Origin: an uncultured candidate division Zixibacteria bacterium
GTDB lineage: Bacteria > Zixibacteria > MSB-5A5 > GN15 > FEB-12
Assembly: GCA_913009765.1 (NCBI GenBank)
Contig: CAJVYT010000002.1
Span: 1-42,433 of the forward strand
Direction of reading: 5' to 3'
Length of the DNA stretch: 42,433 nucleotides
Shown here: positions 37,101 to 42,433 of the stretch, one piece after another
Numbering within the stretch: position 1 is the first letter of the stretch
Layout: each line of letters starts with the position of its first letter
Made by a program: the position numbers and the translations under genes
Notes under the pieces: model-generated
Seen by the model: the letters and a program-made list of their open reading frames with translations, nothing else
What the model was told of the DNA's origin: nothing
Databases searched by the model: none

Positions 37101-38392
37101 TCTATGGCATTAAAGGACAATGGGATAAGGCACTGGAAGAGTTCAGGCACGACAATATAATAGGCGGGACTATCAGGCTTATTCCTGCTGTTGCAGAAGC
37201 TATCCAGAAGCCTATTATGGAATATTATGTGCCAAGATTGAAAGTATATAATTATCTTGAATTGGTAAAAAGAGATATTGAGACTCATCCGGACCTTACA
37301 CGAATTGAACAGGATATAAGACTTGCCAAATTATCCGATAGTATCGATAACAGATTCGGGCAGTTGATATATGATAATTTATTCTGGAATAAGACATTAA
37401 AAGATATTGGCGTATTCAGTTCATTATCATTAGGATGGAATTTAGGTACTATCAGAGAATTTGGCGGGGCTATGAATGATGCTGCAAAAGTAATTGCAAA
37501 ATTAGGCAAGATGGATAAAACATTTGTTGCAGACAGGATGTATTATTCTGTTACTTATGCAGCCTTGTTTGGTACAATAGGATCTTTGATAACTTATGCC
37601 AATACAGGTAAGGCTCCATCTTTAATACTGGATTATTATTATCCGAAAACAGGCAATAAAAATCCTGATGGTTCAGATGAAAGATTGCAAATGCCTACAA
37701 TGATGAAAGAGTTCTTTGCATCTACGGAAGCTGTAAACAAGAAAGGATTACTTGTAGGTGTTCCAACTTATATCTGGCACAAGACCAATCCTCTTGTAAG
37801 TCTGACACTTGATATGCTATTAAATAAGAATTTCTATGGTGCTGAGATAAGAGACCCTCATGCCCCGATCAGAGAACAGGCCAAACAGGTTGCTATCTTT
37901 TTGGGGACTGAAGGCATGATACCTATATCATTGAGTGGATATTTAAGACATAAGGGCATAACCGGGAAATCTACAGCAGCACCTTTTATGGGCTTTGTAC
38001 CTGCCCCATCTTATATTACACAATCCCCGATTCAAAGTGAGATATATGAACTTGCATCAAAACGTTTTGGTGGTACTATAAGCGTAAAGACAGCGGAAAA
38101 AAGAACATTCATGAGAGAACTTAAACAGTTAATAAGACAGAAAAACAAGACTGAAATTATAGCTAAATATCGTGAAGGAGTACAAAAAGGATATATAAAT
38201 CCCAGGATGAGAAAGCAGATATTCAAAAGGGCAAGACGGGCTCCTGATATTAACACATTTGGAATGTTGCCCGAAGACGATCAGGATTATTTACTTAATA
38301 AGATGTCCCTTACTGAACTTAAAAGATATTTGCCTGTGGCAAGGGTGAAATTAAGACGTAAATATTTCCGTAAACTCAAAGGAGGTAAGTAA
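34154..38392 (+). CDS. large internal virion/ejection protein (1412 aa)
   Basis: The N-terminus (FRQKYPMYDKLSDTDLSDRL YQKYYADKLPKEEF, split here) is the 'YPxYxxLSDxxLxxxLYxKY' anchor seen at the start of giant phage virion proteins. A short conserved module follows (about residues 100-180: FNRPIHKNKDGSISTVRSIS, LYHKTGKYLGKFNSVAEADK). The remainder is mostly helical with hydrophobic stretches near 215-310, 880-920 and 1120-1140. No lysozyme or transglycosylase signature is obvious. It occupies the place of T7 gp16/P22 gp16-type injected proteins. The ATG overlaps the previous stop (ATGA). Confidence 0.7.
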   Translation: MNITEFRQKYPMYDKLSDTDLSDRLYQKYYADKLPKEEFLNSFVAPAYPQPETPEPSAIDFVNKQQAQYEAQRATLPPVQQLQGTETRGFAPQLNSFKSRGNIDIFNRPIHKNKDGSISTVRSISFNEDGKEILIPTISDNGQLLTLEQAIDLYHKTGKYLGKFNSVAEADKYAVALHKQQAALYEQKKPKHVSSKDIAEFGYKLLSGAAHGEFLPKRAKPEEGVAGFTKNMLIGMMALPTYAAQLGALIGKDLIVDPLFPELAQHVKIAMEKNQKLPDSYLGRLWQGAKDTGAALAGIITQFIPGINPHVLQSIYEYPESIPIGIHIGKKFKDFVKAKGLKKAQLADEIKQIVDEVEKKGPEVFAEKYAKELSTPEVHPTKKNMEKLQKKLAKEPAPTATSEIMKTIINPVDKAIKKLDTIRQKRPEQITGLAEIINSTPDKIIKAIDNMKKNGRPETVIEKQLIENVIPERRTVSREQPQPVPESGKINAITRKEAGQLIAEGKPEVIPHIKEGLASGRLTPKEMQDTIRNQVLREIAKAPKEKRGGIKANYKRLQPEIDKVLKGEKTTEKLPSFPVSTAETLHGEVVPGASAISAFVERDLLKPFKGKQGILRDIAVYARNWLEPDRIKDAVKAKLRQANVDIKHFISMTQNAIDARKKWWDKVPKDRIYTFLDNVEMGKINAQDMERLFGKEYAKTMSGIAKEYRARLEKTYQLDKTYNQKMGYIENYFPHIWKNPERAAEFFSAYAKKLGKPGFMKKRYHEFIKDGIDAGLKLKTDNPEQLVVMRETASYQHARMNEFLNEMKDIGLLKFKKGIGRPPMGWSVVDNAAMRVYFRSEKGMVHAGDWIMPDQAAKVLNNYLSPSLWSNPKWYGKIFRTAAAVKSFIVAVKLGLSLFHLSETTVSSIASGSYMGLRSFARGDIKTGVKGLAKALSSPVLAMKKGGDIIRAWDKGPETPEQAAAIDLMKRGGFSPKMDRQWLYGIKGQWDKALEEFRHDNIIGGTIRLIPAVAEAIQKPIMEYYVPRLKVYNYLELVKRDIETHPDLTRIEQDIRLAKLSDSIDNRFGQLIYDNLFWNKTLKDIGVFSSLSLGWNLGTIREFGGAMNDAAKVIAKLGKMDKTFVADRMYYSVTYAALFGTIGSLITYANTGKAPSLILDYYYPKTGNKNPDGSDERLQMPTMMKEFFASTEAVNKKGLLVGVPTYIWHKTNPLVSLTLDMLLNKNFYGAEIRDPHAPIREQAKQVAIFLGTEGMIPISLSGYLRHKGITGKSTAAPFMGFVPAPSYITQSPIQSEIYELASKRFGGTISVKTAEKRTFMRELKQLIRQKNKTEIIAKYREGVQKGYINPRMRKQIFKRARRAPDINTFGMLPEDDQDYLLNKMSLTELKRYLPVARVKLRRKYFRKLKGGK

Positions 38393-38394
38393 TA

Positions 38395-38601
38395 ATGGCT
38401 GAACTTACTTATGCAAAAAGAAAGAGATTATCAAAGAAAACATTTGCTATTCCTGAGAAGAGAAAATATCCCATAGAGGATATCTCACATGCCAGAAACG
38501 CTTTGGCTCGTGTTTCGGGAAATGGTACACCTTCTGAAAAACGGAGAGTACGTTCTGCTGTTTATAAAAAGTATCCATCTTTGAAGAAAAGAGGTAAATA
38601 A
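38395..38601 (+). CDS. DUF6582-like basic small protein
   Basis: MAELTYAKRKRLSKKTFAIP starts after AAAGGAGGTAAGTAAT. The core (FAIPEKRKYPIEDISHARNA, LARVSGNGTPSEKRRVRSAV) matches the widespread 'FAxPExRxYPIxDxxHARNALARV' domain I know as DUF6582. Found in many phages as a free domain or fused to proteases. Function unknown, probably nucleic-acid or capsid binding. Confidence 0.8.
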   Translation: MAELTYAKRKRLSKKTFAIPEKRKYPIEDISHARNALARVSGNGTPSEKRRVRSAVYKKYPSLKKRGK

Positions 38602-38602
38602 A

Positions 38603-38758
38603 ATGCCGAAAGCCTTTAATAAGTGCGTTAAATCAGGTGGCAGAGTCAGAACGATTAAGCCGAAGAAAAACAAGTATATACATGTTTGTTATAAGAATAA
38701 CAAGAGCTATGCCGGTGAGGTGCATACTGATAAACCTAAAAGGAAAAAGAAGAAATGA
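38603..38758 (+). CDS. 51-aa very basic protein
   Basis: MPKAFNKCVKSGGRVRTIKP, then YIHVCYKNNKSYAGEVHTDK and a Lys-rich tail. The 'CVKxGGRVRT...G' pattern recurs in small phage proteins encoded near structural genes. AGAGGTAAATAA precedes the ATG and the stop overlaps the next ATG (ATGA). Confidence 0.7.
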   Translation: MPKAFNKCVKSGGRVRTIKPKKNKYIHVCYKNNKSYAGEVHTDKPKRKKKK

Positions 38759-39141
38759 CCGATGCTGAATTCAAAAACTTAATCCAGACGGAAATGTTAC
38801 CATACATCAAGCAGACAAAGTGCGAATACTTTGCGGACTGTCAGACTGAACGAGCGGAACGTCAGCAATTCAAGGGTGAAACTATTACACAGATATCTAA
38901 TATCGCCCGTGATATCAAGGAAAGCAAGGATGGAATCAAGGAAATTTCAGTTAAATTCAGCGAAGAGATTGACAAGGTGCATACAAGAGTTACTGACGAA
39001 TTGCAGGCACGGATGCAGGCCGATATGCAAATCAGCAAGGATATTGATAAGAAGGTAGATAAGACAACACTTTTTACCGTGTTAACGATAATGATATCGC
39101 TGGCAGGATTGATTTTATTGTTTTTAAAGGCATTTCCATGA
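38755..39141 (+). CDS. coiled-coil protein with C-terminal membrane anchor (XhlA-like)
   Basis: The 128-aa product has two Cys near the N-terminus (TKCEYFADCQTE), a long coiled coil (residues about 40-100) and a C-terminal membrane helix FTVLTIMISLAGLILLFLK. This layout resembles hemolysin XhlA-type holin accessory proteins. It lies just upstream of the endolysin and holin, so a lysis role is plausible. Confidence 0.65.
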   Translation: MTDAEFKNLIQTEMLPYIKQTKCEYFADCQTERAERQQFKGETITQISNIARDIKESKDGIKEISVKFSEEIDKVHTRVTDELQARMQADMQISKDIDKKVDKTTLFTVLTIMISLAGLILLFLKAFP

Positions 39142-39284
39142 AGGTGCCGAATATCAAAGAGTTTGAAGATTGGTTACTGGACAGATTAAAGAGACATAAT
39201 TTCTGTCAATACGGCGGGATGTGCTATCCATCAATAAAGCAGGAAATATGCAGGAAATGTTTTGAAGAGGATAAGGTAAGGTGA
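39138..39284 (+). CDS. 48-aa Cys-rich protein
   Basis: MKVPNIKEFEDWLLDRLKRH, then FCQYGGMCYPSIKQEICRKC: four cysteines in a C-x5-C-x8-C-x2-C layout suggest metal binding. The ATG overlaps the previous TGA (ATGA). No family recognised. Confidence 0.65.
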   Translation: MKVPNIKEFEDWLLDRLKRHNFCQYGGMCYPSIKQEICRKCFEEDKVR

Positions 39285-39290
39285 TAAGGA

Positions 39291-39719
39291 ATGAAGTTGA
39301 GTAGGAATTTTACGCTTGAAGAACTTATAAGAACCAATACTGGGTTGCTAAACAATCCTGATGAGGCATGCAGGGAGAAATTATTATATCTTGCTACTTA
39401 TATTCTGCAACCAATACGGGATAAATTCGGGACAATAGATGTTACATCAGGTTTCAGAAGTGATGAGGTCAATAAAGCTATTGGTGGCAGCACCACAAGT
39501 CAGCATCTGAAAGGTGAGGCGGCGGACATTACTTCTCCGGTTGTTTCACTTGATATTATCTGGAAATGGATAGATAAAAATTTAATATATGGGCAGGCGA
39601 TTAATGAAAGAGCAGGAACAAAGAGATGGATTCATATATCACTGCCACGATTAAATAAACCTGATCAAATGTTTATGACATATGCAAATGGAAAATATAC
39701 TATTATAGAAAGGAGTTAA
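39291..39719 (+). CDS. endolysin, peptidase M15A type
   Basis: The 142-aa product is a complete M15A-type domain. It starts LSRNFTLEELIRTNTGLLNN and has SGFRSDEVNKAIGGSTTSQH, HLKGEAADI and KRWIHISLPR. The expected zinc ligands are H72, D79 and H115. It would cut D-Ala-containing peptide bonds of peptidoglycan at lysis. There is no signal peptide, so it depends on the holin encoded immediately after. Length equals the family domain. Confidence 0.92.
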   Translation: MKLSRNFTLEELIRTNTGLLNNPDEACREKLLYLATYILQPIRDKFGTIDVTSGFRSDEVNKAIGGSTTSQHLKGEAADITSPVVSLDIIWKWIDKNLIYGQAINERAGTKRWIHISLPRLNKPDQMFMTYANGKYTIIERS

Positions 39720-39720
39720 T

Positions 39721-40164
39721 ATGAGTTTACTTGCAAATATATTCGGGCCTGCAATAGGTGAGACTGTCAAGGGTATTGGTGATGGTATCGGAAGTCTTGC
39801 AAAAGGTATCAGGACTGCCATAACCGGCATAGATCCGGACAAGGCCGCTGAGCTTGAGAAAATAGCGGCTCAGGCGGAAGTATTAGCAAGCCAGGCACAG
39901 TCCGATATCAACAAAATCGAGGCTCAGAGTCATAGTCTGTTTATAGCCGGATGGCGGCCATTTATTGGCTGGATATGCGGTTGTGCATTGGCATTTAATT
40001 ATATCATCAACCCGCTGATTGAATGGATAGCCAAGCTGGAAGGCAAAGTTATTACACCTCCCATGCTTGATATGAATCAGTTATATCCGCTCGTATTGAC
40101 TTTACTGGGTATGGGTGCATACAGAACTTTTGAAAAAGCGAAAGGAGTAAGTAATAAACATTAG
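39721..40164 (+). CDS. holin, 3TM GTA-release type
   Basis: MSLLANIFGPAIGETVKGIG starts after AAAGGAGTTAAT. An amphipathic N-terminal helix precedes a DINKIEAQSHSLFIAGWRPF linker and three hydrophobic segments (IGWICGCALAFNYIINPLIE; LYPLVLTLLGMGAYRTFEKA). 'AGWRPxIGWxCxxxLxxxY' is the signature of the 3TM holin family first described in gene transfer agents. It permeabilises the inner membrane to release the endolysin. Confidence 0.9.
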   Translation: MSLLANIFGPAIGETVKGIGDGIGSLAKGIRTAITGIDPDKAAELEKIAAQAEVLASQAQSDINKIEAQSHSLFIAGWRPFIGWICGCALAFNYIINPLIEWIAKLEGKVITPPMLDMNQLYPLVLTLLGMGAYRTFEKAKGVSNKH

Positions 40165-40176
40165 GAGAATCCGGCT

Positions 40177-41481
40177 ATGATTACACTGATTAATGCCAAC
40201 AATTACGATTTAAACGAGGCTTCAGGCTCACCTTCCTTTACCCGTGCCACACCTGCATGGGTGGCGGACTATGAAGGGAATATTATAGAGATACCTTCCG
40301 GAACTCCCTGTTTTGAAGGGGCGAGGTATTCCGGCGGCTCATGGTATAACACTCAGGCAGATGGCGTTACTCCTATCTCCGACAGCACTCTCAAGGGTCT
40401 GCTTGTCGAGGGCACAAGGACTAATTCTTTGCTCTATTCGAGGGACTTGACGAATGGGGTGTGGGCAACAAACGCAAGTCCCGTCTATAACGAAATCGGA
40501 ATTGATGGGGTTGCAAATTCCGCCTGCACGCTGACGGATGATAGTGTGACAGCAATTGAACTCATATATCAATCCATAATTGTTCCAAATGATTCTAATT
40601 CTCATAGTATGAGTTTTGATGTTCTGAAAGATACTGATGAAACAAGGTTTCCTGAATTTAATTTGTATTTGAGTGGGGGAAGTACTGAGAATGATCAATA
40701 TTTTCTCAATACTAAAACAGGAGCTTTATATATATTCGCAAGTTGGTCCGGTGGCTCTTCTCATGCTACATTAGTTCACAGGGGTGGACGGGATTGGTGG
40801 AGATGGGATGCTAATATAATAAACAATTCAAGTGGTAATACAAGTTTGAGATTTATGATAATCCCTGCAAGATCCACTGACTTTGCTACTGCATCCGCTG
40901 CCGTAACCGGCTCAATCGTAGTCGATGGCTGTCAAGTCGAACTCAATCAGACCCGTCCTTCTTCTCCTATATTTACGACCTCAGCGGCTGTAACAAGAAA
41001 TGCCGTGGTTATGAGCTATCCTGTATCCGGCAATCTCATGACCAACAATACTTCCGGGATTATGGAATGGACGCCTGGCTTATCAACAAATGGTACGGTC
41101 TATCTCTTTGGCTCCTATTCAGATGCCGGTAATTACATGGGGATTATCCATGACGGAACGAATATCATATTTCGCAAGGTGATAGCAGGAACAACGTATG
41201 ACGCAACTAAGGCGTTATCCTTCACAGTTGGGACGACATATAAGATAAAATGGCGGCAATCATCTACATTCGGCATGGATATATACGTAGACGGGGCAAA
41301 GGGCACAACTAATGCCAATACCGCTGACATGGTCTTAGGTACGACATTTGAAATCGGGAGCGATGGACAGGGAGGTAATCATGATTTTGCATTGCATAAG
41401 AACGTAAGAATAGGTGGTGATAGTTTAGCATATCCCGATAGAAGTTTTAATACTAATGAAATAAATCAGTTATACTTATGA
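40177..41481 (+). CDS. lectin-like tail fibre/receptor-binding protein
   Basis: The 434-aa product has the phage 'SFTRATPAWVADYEGNIIEI ... GLLVEGTRTNSLLYSRDLTN' module, then a carbohydrate-binding-like domain (residues about 85-260). A concanavalin-like jelly roll ends the protein (GIMEWTPGLSTNGTVYLFGS, TYKIKWRQSSTFGMDIYVDG). These are typical of fibre tips or surface decoration binding glycans. It follows the lysis cassette, where late receptor-binding genes are often found. Weak GGAGAA site. Confidence 0.75.
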   Translation: MITLINANNYDLNEASGSPSFTRATPAWVADYEGNIIEIPSGTPCFEGARYSGGSWYNTQADGVTPISDSTLKGLLVEGTRTNSLLYSRDLTNGVWATNASPVYNEIGIDGVANSACTLTDDSVTAIELIYQSIIVPNDSNSHSMSFDVLKDTDETRFPEFNLYLSGGSTENDQYFLNTKTGALYIFASWSGGSSHATLVHRGGRDWWRWDANIINNSSGNTSLRFMIIPARSTDFATASAAVTGSIVVDGCQVELNQTRPSSPIFTTSAAVTRNAVVMSYPVSGNLMTNNTSGIMEWTPGLSTNGTVYLFGSYSDAGNYMGIIHDGTNIIFRKVIAGTTYDATKALSFTVGTTYKIKWRQSSTFGMDIYVDGAKGTTNANTADMVLGTTFEIGSDGQGGNHDFALHKNVRIGGDSLAYPDRSFNTNEINQLYL

Positions 41482-41518
41482 ATGATGAATTGATAACATC
41501 AAACAAAAGGAGGAAGCT

Positions 41519-41812
41519 ATGACAATATTATGGATAGTAATTGCGGTAATTGCGGGGATTATAGTAGGGATAGTATTTGCAGACAAAACAAATATCCTTT
41601 CGGCGTTCAAAGAAAAGGAAGTTGATAAATACTCGTTCGGACGTTCATTCGGGGCTATACTCTGCTTATTCTATATGCTCCCATCCGGTATCAATATGAT
41701 TAAATCCGGTACGGTTGTAAATTTCCCCGATATACCGCAGAATCTGGCTTTGCTGATTGCAGGATTATTCGGCATCACTGCTTTTGCAGGGGCTATGAAA
41801 AAGAAACCTTGA
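41519..41812 (+). CDS. 97-aa membrane protein, possible second holin
   Basis: MTILWIVIAVIAGIIVGIVF is a clear N-terminal membrane helix. A charged segment (KEKEVDKYSFGRSF) and a second hydrophobic region (ALLIAGLFGITAFAGAM) follow. AAAAGGAGGAAGCT precedes the ATG. It may be a holin-like or superinfection-related membrane protein. No family recognised. Confidence 0.7.
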   Translation: MTILWIVIAVIAGIIVGIVFADKTNILSAFKEKEVDKYSFGRSFGAILCLFYMLPSGINMIKSGTVVNFPDIPQNLALLIAGLFGITAFAGAMKKKP

Positions 41813-41825
41813 AAGGAGATACTCA

Positions 41826-42433
41826 GTGAAAAAAATCATATCGGCAAGTATATTAATTTTATTAATGTGTATGCCCGCATGGGCGGCAAATCTGGAAATG
41901 AGCAATTTCGGATATGGAACTCTCGCAACTGATAGAGGAGTCGGTGCTACCTCGCTGACGATTAATTATAATTCCCTTTCGGATACTTTTCCGGCAAGCG
42001 GAAAGTTCCGGGTTCTGGTATTCAGCGCATCCTGTTCAAGTCCGGCAAGCTGTACTAATCGGGAGATCATCGAACTCAATGGAAGTGCAACCACGACATT
42101 CTCAATCAGTCAGAGAGGAAGCGACATAACAGACAGTGATTCCGGAACCACAACTCAGGCATGGTTAGCTGGAGATAAAGTCTGGGGAGCAATTACAGCG
42201 GAATATACACACAGCCAGCTTCAGAGCGTTAACGAACTACCGGATTTGACACAGAACTACATATGGGTTGGAGATGCCTCAAACCGGCCAGTTGCAACAC
42301 AGGATTTTCCACTTGTATCTCTTGATGAATCCGTCTATTACACTGATGGGACTGATCCAACTAAAAAGGGAAACTTCGAGCTCGGAAACGTTGCAACCGG
42401 AACTCAACGAACAATTGATTTTCTGGCTCTTGG
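41826..42433 (+). CDS. secreted fibre-like protein (3' truncated by window)
   Basis: GTG start with AAAGGAG 7 bases upstream. The frame is open for 202 codons to the window end. A Sec signal peptide (KKIISASILILLMCMPAWAA, cut after about residue 20) precedes a Ser/Thr-rich beta protein with two Cys (SASCSSPASC). A segment YIWVGDASNRPVATQDFPLV resembles the 'xxIWVGDxSNxPxxV' module of phage tail fibres. An exported version of a fibre-type protein is unusual. The C-terminus is missing. Confidence 0.75.
   Translation, partial: MKKIISASILILLMCMPAWAANLEMSNFGYGTLATDRGVGATSLTINYNSLSDTFPASGKFRVLVFSASCSSPASCTNREIIELNGSATTTFSISQRGSDITDSDSGTTTQAWLAGDKVWGAITAEYTHSQLQSVNELPDLTQNYIWVGDASNRPVATQDFPLVSLDESVYYTDGTDPTKKGNFELGNVATGTQRTIDFLAL

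Noticed and set aside
1..42433. Temperate phage with integrase or attachment site
   Set aside because: No tyrosine or serine recombinase motif was found. The two DNA-binding regulators alone do not show lysogeny.

Overview
The window is a contig from a short-tailed, podovirus-type tailed phage (Caudoviricetes), probably assembled from metagenomic reads. The evidence is a complete virion module without sheath, tube or tape-measure genes: TerS, TerL, portal, scaffold, Mu gpT-like capsid protein, P22-like neck and tail-hub proteins, and three consecutive large ejection-type proteins. DNA is AT-rich by eye. Most genes have strong GGAGG ribosome sites, and three places carry near-consensus sigma70 promoters with 17-bp spacers, so the host is a bacterium. 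The M15-type endolysin, 3TM GTA-type holin and Sec signal peptides fit a Gram-negative host, but the genus cannot be told. No integrase, DNA polymerase, primase or RNA polymerase is visible. Bases 49-106 are an intact Illumina P5/TruSeq adapter, so bases 1-106 are a library or assembly artefact. The last gene is cut by the right edge.

Layout. (1) 107-3719, plus strand: a sigma70 promoter, a highly structured leader RNA with a terminator, a replisome-organiser-like gene, a helicase-loader-like gene, several tiny Cys-rich or hydrophobic proteins, a RuvC-like resolvase and an Ala-rich repeat protein. (2) 3728-3855: a long structured RNA followed by a terminator that can act in both directions, where the plus and minus operons converge. 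(3) 3868-15550, minus strand: about 33 small genes, many overlapping by ATGA or TAATG. Recognisable ones are an LPD29-like protein, a ribbon-helix-helix regulator, a PD-(D/E)XK nuclease plus Bet recombinase pair, a RadC/JAB protein and a 216-aa HTH protein. This block also holds two tRNA-like elements, a symmetric iteron/hairpin region (11655-12018) and a tandem hairpin array (14436-14502). (4) 15551-17007: a control region with a leftward promoter, a perfect DnaA box, TTACTAACA repeats, a DUF559 nuclease gene and a strong rightward promoter. (5) 17008-38392, plus strand: packaging, capsid, neck, tail and ejection genes. (6) 38395-42433, plus strand: small accessory proteins, M15 endolysin, 3TM holin, lectin-like fibre protein, a membrane protein and a truncated secreted fibre-like protein.

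How it fits together. The left plus operon probably recruits host replication. The minus operon supplies single-strand annealing (Bet), resection (PD-(D/E)XK) and many host-takeover-sized proteins, with RuvC on the plus strand to resolve junctions. The rightward promoter at 16945-16973 drives virion and lysis genes. The most unusual content is in RNA and DNA structure rather than protein families: an A-B-A'-B' interleaved leader RNA at 160-286, the 3728-3819 RNA, twin tRNA-like elements, and the six-iteron symmetric element at 11671-11995.
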